A DNA stretch of 64,000 nucleotides. Source: Methylobacter sp. S3L5C (GTDB lineage: Bacteria; Pseudomonadota; Gammaproteobacteria; Methylococcales; Methylomonadaceae). Position numbers and translations under genes: made by a program. How positions within the stretch are numbered: the first letter of the stretch is position 1; each line of letters opens with the position of its first letter. Under the pieces are notes generated by a model. The model was not told the origin of the DNA. It ran no database searches and was given only the letters and a program-made list of their open reading frames with translations. The DNA lies in assembly GCF_022788635.1 (NCBI RefSeq), contig NZ_CP076024.1:4441503-4505502 (forward strand), in the 5' to 3' direction. This document shows, piece after piece, positions 17,922 through 26,399 of the stretch.

Positions 17922-18362
17922 AATTCTCACCTTTCAATTTCAGCATCCCAAATTAGTTGGTATAGGCGTTAATTTTAATGCTTCTTGAACTCTAATTTGA
18001 AACTATTCGTAGGTAAAACTAGAGTTGATCAGATTGGCACTATTAAAAACAATCTGATCAATTTTCTTGCTTGTAAAACTATTCTCCCCCTAAACATATA
18101 ACCGAGCATAGAATAAAAGCAAATAATGTTGCTTGAAAAATTCACCAGACTTTTTATCCATTTGACAATCAGTTTAATTCAGATATTTTAAGTGAATAAG
18201 AGACATCTTTCGATCCTCGGTTTACACTTTTTGCAATTACAGTCACGTAGATCAGGTTAGCGACAGCGTAACCCGACAGAGAATATCATCATTTTTTTTG
18301 ATAAACAAAGTGTGGACTACTATAAAGGATGTCAAATAATAACAATACAATGGAATTTGAAA
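17922..18362. other. Intergenic, AT-rich
   Basis: No gene seen. It lies between two divergently oriented small genes and presumably holds both promoters. Confidence 0.35.
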
Positions 18363-18755
18363 ATGACACGATATCATGGTTTGGGGATGGTTTTTTTAAT
18401 GTTGGTAGCTAGTCATGCAGAGGCTTACGGTGTAGGGGATAATAGTCGTAGTGGCAGTGTAAATACGTGTACTAAACCTCGATTTACGGATTTTGTTCCA
18501 GCAGATAAAGCAGTCGTTGCGCCAGGTTCCAGCTTCTCTTTTAGGGCTTCTGGAAATACCCATCCGGAGACGATTAAAGTCACTGTTAAAGGCATACCTG
18601 CTACTATTGAAGTTGGGCCAAAAACTCCCGGAACCAGTGTGACTGTTCATGGAGCGCTACCCGCTGAATTAAAAAATACTTATGCCAAAATTCTTATTGA
18701 TGCTCAAAGTAATTGTAAGGGTAGTGGTAGTTGGTTAGTAAAAATAACAGAATAG
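18363..18755 (+). CDS. Hypothetical exported protein (130 aa)
   Basis: ATG 18363 gives a Sec signal peptide (hydrophobic M-V-F-L-M-L-V-A-S-H, cleavage after A-E-A). The mature part of about 110 residues has two cysteines (N-T-C-T-K-P and S-N-C-K-G-S-G) that could form a disulfide, and a beta-rich domain (P-G-S-S-F-S-F-R-A-S-G, then T-I-K-V-T-V-K-G-I-P). The sequence resembles a small Ig-like periplasmic domain. An upstream ATG at 18312 would bury the signal peptide, so I prefer 18363. Function unknown. Confidence 0.7.
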   Translation: MTRYHGLGMVFLMLVASHAEAYGVGDNSRSGSVNTCTKPRFTDFVPADKAVVAPGSSFSFRASGNTHPETIKVTVKGIPATIEVGPKTPGTSVTVHGALPAELKNTYAKILIDAQSNCKGSGSWLVKITE

Positions 18756-18790
18756 CTTAATAAGCTGGCTGGTTTAGGTTCTTGAATGAT

Positions 18791-19687
18791 TTAACTCAAA
18801 CTTTGTTTATACTTATTTAACTTGTTTTCGATGTGCATAAAAAAGCTATTTGAGAGCAGTGCGGGATACAGTGACAGCATAATCACCGGAAACCAGCGTA
18901 AATGCATGCTCAATAATAGACTTAAATGAAATAAAACGCCTATTACAATAGTCAATCTGCGGGTATGGGGGTTGAGCAGTAATATGGGAAACAATAACTC
19001 CCAGTTTCTGATAAACCACGCAATTCCTGCTAATACTATCTTTATTAAGGGATAATCAATAAGCAACCAACCATCCCAGCGTGAATATTCGGGATGAATT
19101 AAAACATATTGGATAATTGTGCCGTCTTCCCATTCAATACTATGAAATTTAACCCAGCCCGAGACAAAGTAAACCAAGGCTATTTGAAACTGTATCAAAC
19201 GTAATGGCCAAACTATGACTTGTTGAGGTGTTTTCTGTAAACAGTCATCAACTGACCAGCAATTTCCGCAGGGTGATAGCATTAAATAAAAACACATCAT
19301 TTTAAGTATCGCATCATCTCCATCCATCATTAATGGATTTCGATTCCACAAAGATACCCATACCAGCCAAGTTATAAAGGCGGTGCAACGACTTTGCCAA
19401 CCTATCATCATAAGAAAAGCGGCTAATATCCCTATGCTAATAATGGCATAAGCTAATAGCGTGAGCTGCCAATCTGTATGGATAAAAAAAATAGACCAAC
19501 TACCACCATTCTGACTAGCGATTTGTTGAATATCGCCCAGCCAACCTAAACGACTAAACTGGCTGTCCACATAAGGCAAAAATCCTAAGAAATAATTGCA
19601 TGATAAGCCACCAAATAAAATCCTTAAGGCCGCATATTGTCTGGCATCAATTAACTTAAACCATAGATTGTTCCATCCAGTCTGCAT
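18791..19687 (-). CDS. HTTM-domain membrane protein
   Basis: About 298 residues, multi-pass. The hydrophobic pattern and conserved pieces (A-A-L-R-I-L-F-G near residue 20, an N-P-L-M-M-D-G-D-D stretch near 115, and L-I-Q-F-Q-I-A-L-V-Y-F-V-S-G-W-V-K-F near 165) match the HTTM domain, the membrane part shared with vitamin K-dependent gamma-carboxylase. Bacterial HTTM proteins are of unknown activity. The start is either 19702 or the internal ATG at 19687; the former overlaps the upstream partner gene. Together with that gene it forms a two-gene unit. Confidence 0.78.
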   Translation of the reverse strand: MQTGWNNLWFKLIDARQYAALRILFGGLSCNYFLGFLPYVDSQFSRLGWLGDIQQIASQNGGSWSIFFIHTDWQLTLLAYAIISIGILAAFLMMIGWQSRCTAFITWLVWVSLWNRNPLMMDGDDAILKMMCFYLMLSPCGNCWSVDDCLQKTPQQVIVWPLRLIQFQIALVYFVSGWVKFHSIEWEDGTIIQYVLIHPEYSRWDGWLLIDYPLIKIVLAGIAWFIRNWELLFPILLLNPHTRRLTIVIGVLFHLSLLLSMHLRWFPVIMLSLYPALLSNSFFMHIENKLNKYKQSLS

Positions 19688-20304
19688 TAATGACTCTCCC
19701 AAAATATCTTATCTGTTCGGTAACCTGATTTAGGTATATCTTTAAGGTTCGGGTAGAGTTCAAATTGATGAACCAGTAGTTGAGCAGAATCATTATTAGA
19801 AAAATCGTTAGGTTGACGAGTTTGGTAATATTGCGTAAAAGCCTGTAACAATTCAGGATCGTTTAAATTGATCAAGGTTTCCGTTAAGCGATAGTAACGA
19901 CTGCTATTGCTAAACATCGTAAAAGTATCAAAGTTATCTTTTAAATTACTAAATAAAATTGGGCCTTTACAGCTTGTTTCTCCAGACTTTTTTTCCCTGT
20001 AAAGGTTATTACAAACTGATAAGTACTGATGAAACTTTGGACTCTGTGGCGCAAAAAAATCCCAGTATTGTTGGGAACCGGTTATATCAATATAATGGCT
20101 TAATAAGAATGCTGGCCATCTGCTTTCAGAAAAACTTAGCCATTTAAAAAGTTTAGTTTCTATAGTCGTTTGATTAATATCTTCTGCGACCATACCTGCA
20201 AAATTGTGTGGTAAAGTCCACCAGAAAATCGCTGTCATGTGCAACAGGCAAAGAATAGGAATAGCTATTTTTTTTATATTAGCCAGGTTCTGTTGATGTT
20301 TCAT
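19687..20304 (-). CDS. Hypothetical membrane-anchored partner of HTTM protein
   Basis: About 205 residues with one N-terminal TM segment (I-A-I-P-I-L-C-L-L-H-M-T-A-I-F-W-W). A soluble extracytoplasmic domain follows, with W-D-F-F-A-P-Q-S-P near residue 80, two cysteines, and many tyrosines. The W-x-F-F-A-P-x-P motif is common in small proteins encoded next to HTTM genes, which supports a functional pair. ATG 20304 is preferred; a GTG at 20313 is also possible. The downstream HTTM gene overlaps its end. Confidence 0.7.
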   Translation of the reverse strand: MKHQQNLANIKKIAIPILCLLHMTAIFWWTLPHNFAGMVAEDINQTTIETKLFKWLSFSESRWPAFLLSHYIDITGSQQYWDFFAPQSPKFHQYLSVCNNLYREKKSGETSCKGPILFSNLKDNFDTFTMFSNSSRYYRLTETLINLNDPELLQAFTQYYQTRQPNDFSNNDSAQLLVHQFELYPNLKDIPKSGYRTDKIFWESH

Positions 20305-20486
20305 CTCAACCACAGAAGAACCGATGAAAGATCAGATAAAAAGGGATGAAAATGACAGCATCCCCATGTAATTAATGGATTTTTTCTCATATAGAGTGGT
20401 AATTCTGCAGTAGTGTTTGAGTTTGCCAAACAGGCATCGACTCCATGCGGCTCCTTATAATGCTTAGTTTCAACAGGTAATTCCAT
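20301..20486 (-). CDS. Possible small leader ORF (61 aa)
   Basis: A 61-codon frame ends in TGA overlapping the start region of the HTTM partner gene, and it contains a cysteine/histidine cluster (G-C-C-H-F-H-P-F). There is no clear ribosome binding site and no family I recognise. Translational coupling to the next gene is possible, but it could equally be a chance ORF. Confidence 0.25.
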   Translation of the reverse strand: MELPVETKHYKEPHGVDACLANSNTTAELPLYMRKNPLITWGCCHFHPFLSDLSSVLLWLR

Positions 20487-20643
20487 GCTGCATTAACAGC
20501 GTCAGATGCTGGCAGTAAGGTTTACAAAATAAGGTTCGTTGGTCATCTTAGCCTATTCCTTATACGTACGTTATCCATTTCATTAGCCACTACACTCATA
20601 AAATAGTTTGATAGCCTTTTTTCTGTTTAGCCTAGCATAATTT

Positions 20644-21268
20644 TTGTCCTGCTATCTGCGCTTCCATCTCGGTATCGAACCAATCCTTACAGACAGTTCC
20701 GGGCGAACCTGCCCTACCCAACTCCTTAACCAGCGACCAATTACCCAATTTTTCCGCTACCTGCTGCCGCTGCTTTCATTGACAGTCAATATGACAGCGA
20801 GCAACGCGCCACTGATGGATCAAGGCATACAAATCGGCGATCCGGAACCAGGGCGTGCTATAATTTGGAGTCGTTACGACCGTCCGTCCCGATTGATGCT
20901 GAAGTATGCCTTCGATGATCAGTTCATCAACGCCACTACTATCCCCGGACCTTACGCTATAGAAGACAGCAACTTTACTGCCCGCAAAGACTTGGCAGGT
21001 CTTCCCGAAGGCAAGCATGTTTACGTTAAAGTCTGGTTTGAAGACCTCACCAACGCTCGCGGAAAAAGCGACTCGGTCACCGACCATTTTCAGACCATCG
21101 GTAAACGTGATGACATCCGCTTCGTCTGGGGAGGCGATACTGCGGGTCAAGGTTGGGGCATTAACAAAGATTTCGGCGGCATCAGAATCTATGAAGCCAT
21201 GCGTCAGGTCAAACCGCAATTCTTTATCCAAAGTGGCAATAGCGTCTATTCTGACGGCCCCATCCTAT
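20644..21268 (+). pseudogene. phoD: Alkaline phosphatase D (PhoD), N-terminal part only
   Basis: The frame carries the PhoD N-terminal Fn3-like domain (G-I-Q-I-G-D-P, R-A-I-I-W-S-R-Y-D-R-P, F-T-A-R-K-D-L-A-G-L-P-E-G) and the beginning of the metallophosphatase domain (F-V-W-G-G-D-T-A-G-Q-G-W-G-I, then Q-S-G-N-S-V-Y-S-D-G-P-I). The canonical S-G-D-x-x-Y aspartate, a metal ligand, is N here. Homology ends abruptly at about 21268, where the frame runs into unrelated sequence and stops at 21345. About two thirds of the enzyme is missing, so it must be inactive. Confidence 0.8.
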
Positions 21269-21413
21269 TCATTTGGTTACAATGGATGAAGTGTTGTTTT
21301 TTAGCAAACCAGCCAAAAAAATCATTAATAATCATGTTTTTATAAAAATGAGCGAACCGAGGATTAAATGTTAATAATATATCAATCAGCGGATATATAT
21401 AATTGGTGACAAG

Positions 21414-21650
21414 CTATAATGACCGGAAATAAGCATATTGCTGCCATTGGTGGATCAGATAATGCGGTGACCGCAAAGGATCGATAGTACCACTTTGCCA
21501 ATAACCGGTAATAGGAAGCTTAAATCCATGTCCGAATGTCTCTTCAGGGTCGTTAGCGCCCATTGAACAAAGATCCAAGTCCATTAACTTTTTTATCAAA
21601 CTTGGCGGTCCCAGTTCGGTAAAATTCCTTAACGGGGTATTTGCTCCCAA
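21414..21650 (-). pseudogene. Unidentified gene fragment
   Basis: A minus-strand open frame of about 78 codons continues upstream without a start (G-G-D-T-E-L-G-A-N-T-P). It has protein-like composition (L-R-N-F-T-E-L-G-P-P-S, G-H-G-F-K-L-P-I-T-G-Y-W) but no recognised family. It lies between the phoD break and an IHF-like gene, so it may be a C-terminal scrap left by a deletion. Confidence 0.3.
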
Positions 21651-21727
21651 TTCCGTGTCGCCCCCTACGTTGAAATGCCTGTGATTTTTGGGTTAATTAA
21701 AGTTTGATGATTGCCCACAAATTGCTT

Positions 21728-22030
21728 TCATTTGGCATTTGAAACGCCCATCAAGTCAATTTTTGCTTTAAGTTTGGTTCAGGGTTTGAAGGTGACAACA
21801 CGCCGGGCAGTTATCGACATATCTTCGCCGGTTTTCGGATTTCTTCCGGGACGGGCAACTTTGTCACGAAGCTCGAATTTGCCGAAGCCGGATATTTTGA
21901 CAGATTCGGCACGTTCCAAAGTTGTTTTTATTTCCTCAAAAAACAACTCGACCAGATCTTTTGCCATGTTTTTTTTAAAGCCCAATTCATCGAGCAGTTG
22001 TACAGCAAAATCTGCCTTCGTTAGTGCCAT
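21728..22030 (-). pseudogene. ihfA: IHF alpha-like protein with premature stop
   Basis: The first 83 codons are a clear integration host factor alpha/HU-type protein: A-L-T-K-A-D-F-A at the start, [12 protein letters not shown] near residue 46, and the DNA-bending arm [14 protein letters not shown] at codon 84 (21779-21781) interrupts the usual C-terminal helix. After the stop the same frame continues T-K-L-K-A-K-I-D-L-M-G and ends at a second TGA at 21728, so the natural length was about 100 residues. The short form may still dimerise, but the C-terminal helix is normally needed for stability. Confidence 0.8.
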
Positions 22031-22062
22031 GCTTCCTGCCTTGATTTTCTCATTATTATTAT

Positions 22063-22096
22063 AGGTTAAGAGCCGGTACCAGCAGGCTCTTAACCT
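22063..22096. terminator. Strong hairpin between HU and IHF-like genes
   Basis: A perfect 12-bp stem, AGGTTAAGAGCC pairing with GGCTCTTAACCT, has a 10-nt loop. It is 15 bp downstream of the HU gene on the minus strand. T residues follow the stem on both sides, so it probably terminates the HU transcript. Confidence 0.75.
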
Positions 22097-22110
22097 GTTA
22101 TCACCAATCG

Positions 22111-22386
22111 TTAATGGTTAACGGCGTCTTTTAAGGCTTTGCCTGGCTTAAAAGAAGGGGTATTTGTCGCAGCAATGGTAATTTCTTGGCCGGTTTGTGG
22201 ATTACGGCCTTTACGTTCTGCCCTTGCTTTAACCTCGAATGAGCCAAAACCAATCAATGTTACCGGACTTCCAGATGCCAAGGTGGTTTCAATGGTTTTT
22301 AGCAAGCTATCCAGCGCACGGTTAGCATCAGTTTTGGTTAAGTTGGCGTGTTCAGCGATGGCGGTAATCAACTCTGATTTATTCAT
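22111..22386 (-). CDS. hup: HU family DNA-binding protein
   Basis: A complete 91-residue HU protein: M-N-K-S-E-L-I start, dimerisation helices (L-D-S-L-L-K-T-I-E), [14 protein letters not shown] near residue 47, the arm [10 protein letters not shown], and the C-terminal [11 protein letters not shown]. It binds and bends DNA as a nucleoid protein. The SD AAGGAG lies just upstream of the ATG. It is followed by a strong terminator. Confidence 0.93.
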   Translation of the reverse strand: MNKSELITAIAEHANLTKTDANRALDSLLKTIETTLASGSPVTLIGFGSFEVKARAERKGRNPQTGQEITIAATNTPSFKPGKALKDAVNH

Positions 22387-22577
22387 AAAAACTCCTTAAA
22401 ATAGTAGTGAAAAATAGTAATATTAGTTTTTTGTGGTCGGAAAAATATAGTCGTAATTACCGTCCTATACAAAAATTTTGCGTAATTTTAGTTTGGTAGC
22501 CCGGTATCAATCATTGTTCATTACCTTTGCATATCGCCGTTCGTTATAAACAGTGCGCGTCGTACCGCGTGTCAATT

Positions 22578-22843
22578 TAAGACGCCATCACGTTCAAGTT
22601 CGGCGACAATCATCACCAAATCAGGTGGTGATCGCCCCACAACCTGTCTAATCACCAAACTACCAAGGTATCCCCTGCCCTTAATCCTTTACGGCATTAC
22701 TCAAGTTCAAGCCGTTCCGTATTTTTGCCACTGGCTTTTTCTTCGTAAATAACATCACAGCCGGCTATTTTTAAGGCATCGTTTTGGAGGTAAAAATGTT
22801 GATCATCGGTCGATACTCTGGCGTAACCAATCTTTTGATTCAT
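22578..22843 (-). pseudogene. Tn3-type serine recombinase/resolvase remnant
   Basis: The minus frame from ATG 22843 reads I-G-Y-A-R-V-S-T-D-D-Q, with the catalytic serine context of the resolvase/invertase family, then Y-E-E-K-A-S-G-K-N-T. The frame hits a TAA, then continues C-R-K-G-L-R-A-G-D-T-L-V-V-W, a TGA where the family has R, then L-D-R-L. At least two stops and probably a frameshift kill the gene, and the C-terminal HTH is absent. Confidence 0.75.
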
Positions 22844-23095
22844 GAACACTTTACTTGTTTTGATACATTGACTGTTATATTAAAATTTTTACCCCTTTTT
22901 CACTATCCAAAAAGGGTGTTTTTTAGGTTGCTCATCAAACCTCCGTTTGTTGAACAGTGGCAGACGGGGGCGTATCAAAACCCGAACACGCGCATATAGC
23001 GAACCAGTATGTACGGAAAACTCCATAGGATATATTTCCAAATAGTGAAAATGGCCAGATTGAATCCGACAATAGTTTTCGTACATTATTTGATG

Positions 23096-23230
23096 TAGAG
23101 ACAGGGGTAGATCAGATATTTTTTGGCGATTTATCGGCTTAACGGAAGACTAAGCGGAAAACACTTGTTTTACGTCATTTCAAAGACCAATTATAAAATC
23201 GCTTTGACTGCCTCCCCCGGTTTTTAATGC
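23096..23230 (+). repeat. Dispersed repeat R, copy 1
   Basis: About 130 bp very similar to 42178-42300. Shared blocks include AGATCAGATATTTTTTGG, TATCGGCTTAACG, GCGGAAAACACTTGTTTT and CTGACTGCCT/CCCCCGGTTTT-like ends. It has no coding capacity. Confidence 0.75.
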
Positions 23231-23279
23231 ACAGTTAAGTAGAAGCTATATCCGGCGTCAACTATCCTGTCCGGACAGA

Positions 23280-23296
23280 GTAATTGTCGCCGAACA
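23280..23296 (-). repeat. 17-nt repeat TGTTCGGCGACAATTAC (first of three)
   Basis: The reverse complement of TGTTCGGCGACAATTAC, also present at 40981-40997 and 44153-44169. It resembles the GGTAATTGTC...GTCGCC ends of the 1679-bp IS. Confidence 0.7.
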
Positions 23297-23353
23297 AATC
23301 TAACATACAATTTTTCCGAATTCTACGGCTACCCCTTGTAGGAAAAAAATTTA

Positions 23354-23382
23354 TTGACAAAATATATGACCGGTCGTATATT
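23354..23382 (+). promoter_or_regulatory. Promoter of the TetR gene with overlapping operator
   Basis: A consensus -35 TTGACA (23354-23359) and -10 TATATT (23377-23382) with a 17-bp spacer lie just upstream of the TetR gene. The near-palindrome ATATGACCGGTCGTAT (23364-23379) fills the spacer. The same half-sites recur before the rhodanese and DUF4242 genes. The likely transcription start is only about five bases before the ATG, so the message would be almost leaderless. Confidence 0.8.
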
Positions 23383-23393
23383 TTGTACCCACT

Positions 23394-23981
23394 ATGAACA
23401 GCAAGCTATCAAAACGCACAAAATTACTAGATCAGGGTGTTTATCTGATGATGAACCAAGGCTATCATGCAACCGGTATTAACGAAATTGTAAATGCCGT
23501 ACAGGTGCCCAAGGGTTCATTTTATAGCTACTTTGATAGCAAAGAAGAATTTGCTGCTCAAGCCATTACCCATTATATAGAACCCTTTATACAGCTATTA
23601 ACGAGGCACCTACAACACTCACAAGTCGACCCGCTATCTGCTTTAAAAAACTACTATGCAGAGCTTATTGTTGCAGTGGAAAAGAATGGATACAAAGACG
23701 GATGTTTATTGGGCAACCTGATGGGGGAAATTGGCGATACCAGTGAACTGTGCAACCATGCGTTAAAGTCTGCTGTTGATCGCTACAAAGTGCTGCAATA
23801 TAAAGCGTTACTGCAAGCACAAAATAAAGGCACGGTACGTAATGATAGGAGTGCCGAAATCATGGCTAACTTATTGATAAATAATTGGCAAGGCGCGTTG
23901 TTACGGATGAAAATCGAACAGTCCGTGCAACCTTTGCAAGAGTTTTTCGATACCTTACTGAATGATTATTTTGTTGTCTAG
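23394..23981 (+). CDS. TetR/AcrR family transcriptional regulator
   Basis: A 195-residue repressor. The N-terminal HTH covers residues 6-55 (T-K-L-L-D-Q-G, then G-Y-H-A-T-G-I-N-E-I, V-P-K-G-S-F-Y-S-Y-F-D-S-K-E-E-F), followed by a ligand-binding domain with a single cysteine in D-G-C-L-L-G-N and another in E-L-C-N-H. The G-C-L-x-G-N-L motif is typical of the NemR-like branch that senses electrophiles or reactive chlorine/sulfur species through cysteine. Three matching operator sites control its own gene and the following two transcription units, so it is most likely the local repressor of the sulfur/redox cluster. Confidence 0.9.
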   Translation: MNSKLSKRTKLLDQGVYLMMNQGYHATGINEIVNAVQVPKGSFYSYFDSKEEFAAQAITHYIEPFIQLLTRHLQHSQVDPLSALKNYYAELIVAVEKNGYKDGCLLGNLMGEIGDTSELCNHALKSAVDRYKVLQYKALLQAQNKGTVRNDRSAEIMANLLINNWQGALLRMKIEQSVQPLQEFFDTLLNDYFVV

Positions 23982-24052
23982 TCGATTTTAGATTAGGAGC
24001 AAGGTAAAACGACACAACCGCCGGTTGTCCGGGTATTTTTTTACGCCCAATA

Positions 24053-24074
24053 ACAAGACATCCGGTCATATATT
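24053..24074 (+). promoter_or_regulatory. TetR-type operator half-site before the rhodanese gene
   Basis: The sequence CCGGTCATATATT matches the right half of the operator at 23364-23379 (reading its complement) and overlaps a TATATT -10-like hexamer at 24069-24074. The left half is degenerate. Confidence 0.5.
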
Positions 24075-24091
24075 AATCATGGGATTTTGAT

Positions 24092-24487
24092 ATGAGCGAA
24101 GAAAAAACCTTAATGGATTTTGTTAAACAAGCAAAATCACAAATACACGAAATAGAGGTATTAAGTGTTAAACCTCTCTTGGATGAAGGCTATCAAGTAC
24201 TGGATGTGCGCGAACCTGCCGAATTTATGTCAGGTACTATTGAGGGTGCGTTAAATATTCCGCGTGGAACACTGGAAGCGGCGGCAGACCGTCAATACGC
24301 AGGTCGTCGTGAAGAATTAATGGATCGCGATAAAAAATGGCTACTACTTTGTGCCAGTTCGGGGCGCTCTGCAATGGCGGCGGCTGTGATGCAACAAATG
24401 GGTTTTAAAAATATTAGGAACATTAATGGCGGCATTGCAGCCTGGAAAGCGGCCGAATTAGCCGTGAACATTCCACCACAAACTTAA
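24092..24487 (+). CDS. Rhodanese-like sulfurtransferase
   Basis: A 131-residue single-domain rhodanese. Landmarks are V-L-D-V-R-E-P-A-E-F near residue 35, G-A-L-N-I-P-R-G near 50, and the active-site loop L-L-C-A-S-S-G-R-S-A-M-A near 87 with the catalytic cysteine. It ends with G-G-I-A-A-W-K. It should transfer or carry persulfide sulfur in the cytoplasm, which fits the SQR-like gene downstream. A terminator hairpin follows at 24529. Confidence 0.92.
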   Translation: MSEEKTLMDFVKQAKSQIHEIEVLSVKPLLDEGYQVLDVREPAEFMSGTIEGALNIPRGTLEAAADRQYAGRREELMDRDKKWLLLCASSGRSAMAAAVMQQMGFKNIRNINGGIAAWKAAELAVNIPPQT

Positions 24488-24528
24488 GAATTAATCATTT
24501 TAAAAAACTGTTTAACTAACAAACTTTT

Positions 24529-24565
24529 AAACGATATCGCCATGATGGCCTATATCGTTTTTTTT
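24529..24565 (+). terminator. Rho-independent terminator after the rhodanese gene
   Basis: AAACGATAT pairs with ATATCGTTT across a 14-nt loop (itself containing GCCATGATGGC), followed by eight T. It separates the rhodanese unit from the next promoter. Confidence 0.85.
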
Positions 24566-24578
24566 AACAACCAACTAA

Positions 24579-24594
24579 ATACGACTGGTCGTAT
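24579..24594 (+). promoter_or_regulatory. TetR-type operator before the DUF4242 gene
   Basis: ATACGACTGGTCGTAT is an almost perfect palindrome with the same half-site (ATACGAC) as the operator in the TetR promoter. It lies 18 bp upstream of the DUF4242 start codon, so it should control the DUF4242-ferredoxin-SQR unit. Confidence 0.75.
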
Positions 24595-24612
24595 AACAGC
24601 ATAGGAGACAAT

Positions 24613-24897
24613 ATGCCTAAATATATTATTGAACGAGAAATCCCTAATGCAGGCCAATTAACTGCGGCAGACTTGCAACAAATATCACAAAAATCTTGCT
24701 GCGTTCTGAACGACATGGGGCCGCAAATTCAGTGGGTGGAAAGTTATGTGACAGACGACAAAATCTATTGCATTTACATCGCCCCCGATAAACAAAGCAT
24801 TAAAACACATGCGGAACGTGGTGAGTTTCCGGCAAATTCTATTGCCGAAGTAAAAACCATGATTAATCCAACAACAGCTGAAAATAGCAGGGGCTAA
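24613..24897 (+). CDS. DUF4242 (SCO4226-like) protein
   Basis: A 94-residue protein with the DUF4242 pattern: M-P-K-Y-I-I-E-R-E-I-P at the start, I-Q-W-V-E-S-Y-V-T-D-D-K-I-Y-C near residue 40, and the histidine in H-A-E-R-G-E-F-P near 75. Family members such as SCO4226 bind nickel and form ferredoxin-like dimers, but their role is unclear. The SD AGGAGA is well placed. It is first in an operon with the mono-cluster ferredoxin and the SQR-like gene. Confidence 0.82.
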   Translation: MPKYIIEREIPNAGQLTAADLQQISQKSCCVLNDMGPQIQWVESYVTDDKIYCIYIAPDKQSIKTHAERGEFPANSIAEVKTMINPTTAENSRG

Positions 24898-24902
24898 GCA
24901 TC

Positions 24903-25082
24903 ATGAAAATACAGTGGGATAAACAAAAATGCTCTCATTCTGGCAACTGTGTCAAATCACTGCCTGAGGTATTTAAAGTGGTAGACGGACAATTTATTAT
25001 CGAGCCTGATAAAGCGACTTCTGCTGAAGCCGTTAAAGTTATCAATCAATGCCCTTCCGGCGCACTTAAACGTATCGACTAA
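24903..25082 (+). CDS. (4Fe-4S) mono-cluster protein, YjdI/Fer4_19 type
   Basis: A short gene of 59 codons, starting five bases after the DUF4242 stop. The protein has W-D-K-Q-K-C-S-H-S-G-N-C near its start, V-F-K-V in the middle and I-N-Q-C-P-S-G-A-L at the end. This C-x5-C ... C-P-S-G-A pattern is that of YjdI-like small ferredoxins. It probably acts as an electron carrier for the adjacent flavoprotein. Confidence 0.85.
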   Translation: MKIQWDKQKCSHSGNCVKSLPEVFKVVDGQFIIEPDKATSAEAVKVINQCPSGALKRID

Positions 25083-25182
25083 CTAATTAAAACGAATCTT
25101 CTTGTACTTGGCGCTATATTTTTATGGTTAGCATGCTTCTGCAAGTTGACTCTTTAATGAATAACCTATTAAAGGAGTCATT

Positions 25183-26382
25183 ATGACTAACACAACCAAA
25201 CGTATTATCGTTGTTGGCGGCGGGATTGGTGGCACGATGACCGCTAATAATTTAGTCGTTAAATTTTATCCGGAAATTCTAAAAGGTGAAATTGAGATTA
25301 TGATGCTCTCAAATTCCCCCAACCATATTTACAAACCTGCCAATATGTATGTGGCTTTTAATGCCTATCATCCCCATGAACTGGTGCGTAAACAACGTTC
25401 GTTATTACGCCCGGAAATTATTTTTCATGTCGATGGTGTGGAAGGCTTTGAATTTGAGCAAAATCGCGTCCTCTGTGAAAGCGGCAAACGCTATGATTAT
25501 GAGTATCTTGTTATTTCAACAGGCTGTATTCCGGCACCAGAACGTATCGAAGGGCTGAAAGAGGCAGGCGATCATTTTTATCAGACTAAAGCGGCCCAAC
25601 AACTCGCGCATAAATTACGCACCATCGAAGAGGGTCGCATATTTATTACGGTCAATTTCCCTAAAACGCCCAATGTACCTCATCAATGCGGCATTGCCCC
25701 TATCGAAACCACGTTAATGCTTGATGAATATTTACGTAAACGCGGCGTGCGAGAACGTGTAGAGATTATTTACAGCTATCCAACCGTCTCTCAATTATTG
25801 CGTAATTGTTTATTTTTACAGAAACCAACCTGCGATGTATTGCCTACCATTTTCGATAGTAAAAATATTAAATATCAACGCGGTTTTACTTTAGATAAGG
25901 TCGATCCCGAAGCAAAAATAGCTTATTCGGAGGAAGGTAATTCTCAAGAATTCGATATTTTAATGGCCACTCCACCTATTCGCGCAGTAGATGCCGTCAT
26001 TAATTCAGGGAAGTCACAAGCCCAAAATAATGAAGGATGGTTACCTACCGACTTTGAAACCTTGAAAATGTACGGTACCGATAATGTCTATGTGATGGGA
26101 GATACCGTTGATTTGCCGGTTAGTAAAGCTGGTGGCACTTGTCATAACCAATCACCTGTCGTCGTGGAAAATATCGCCTCGGAAATTCGTCGCGGTTACA
26201 CCTCTGCTATCTATGATGGGAAAGTACAGGCAATCGCTCAGATGGGATTGGAAGCCGGCATGCCACTCTGGTACGACTATAAGCATGATGTACAGATCGC
26301 ACCACCTACCAAGCTCGGGGGATTAATGCGTAAAACGTTTAATCGCGGCATTTATTGGGCTGTTGCGCGTGGAATAGTTTGA
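25183..26382 (+). CDS. Sulfide:quinone oxidoreductase-like flavoprotein
   Basis: A 399-residue FAD-dependent oxidoreductase. It has the N-terminal V-V-G-G-G-I-G-G dinucleotide fold, conserved cysteines at S-T-G-C-I-P (about 118), H-Q-C-G-I-A (about 172) and G-G-T-C-H-N-Q (about 328), and the FAD-binding V-Y-V-M-G-D-T near 308. SQR enzymes oxidise sulfide to polysulfide at the cytoplasmic membrane face and pass electrons to quinone. The cysteine arrangement and partnership with a DUF1641 gene fit the SQR-like group found in many sulfur-oxidising bacteria. Start ATG 25183 with SD AAGGAG. Regulated by the TetR system through the operator at 24579. Confidence 0.85.
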   Translation: MTNTTKRIIVVGGGIGGTMTANNLVVKFYPEILKGEIEIMMLSNSPNHIYKPANMYVAFNAYHPHELVRKQRSLLRPEIIFHVDGVEGFEFEQNRVLCESGKRYDYEYLVISTGCIPAPERIEGLKEAGDHFYQTKAAQQLAHKLRTIEEGRIFITVNFPKTPNVPHQCGIAPIETTLMLDEYLRKRGVRERVEIIYSYPTVSQLLRNCLFLQKPTCDVLPTIFDSKNIKYQRGFTLDKVDPEAKIAYSEEGNSQEFDILMATPPIRAVDAVINSGKSQAQNNEGWLPTDFETLKMYGTDNVYVMGDTVDLPVSKAGGTCHNQSPVVVENIASEIRRGYTSAIYDGKVQAIAQMGLEAGMPLWYDYKHDVQIAPPTKLGGLMRKTFNRGIYWAVARGIV

Positions 26383-26399
26383 TTACAGAGGAATTACTT

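Larger units (their letters stand above)
22844..23353. other. Intergenic with dispersed repeat
   Basis: No gene. It contains a dispersed-repeat copy (23096-23230) and a 17-nt repeat (23280-23296), both annotated separately. Confidence 0.4.
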
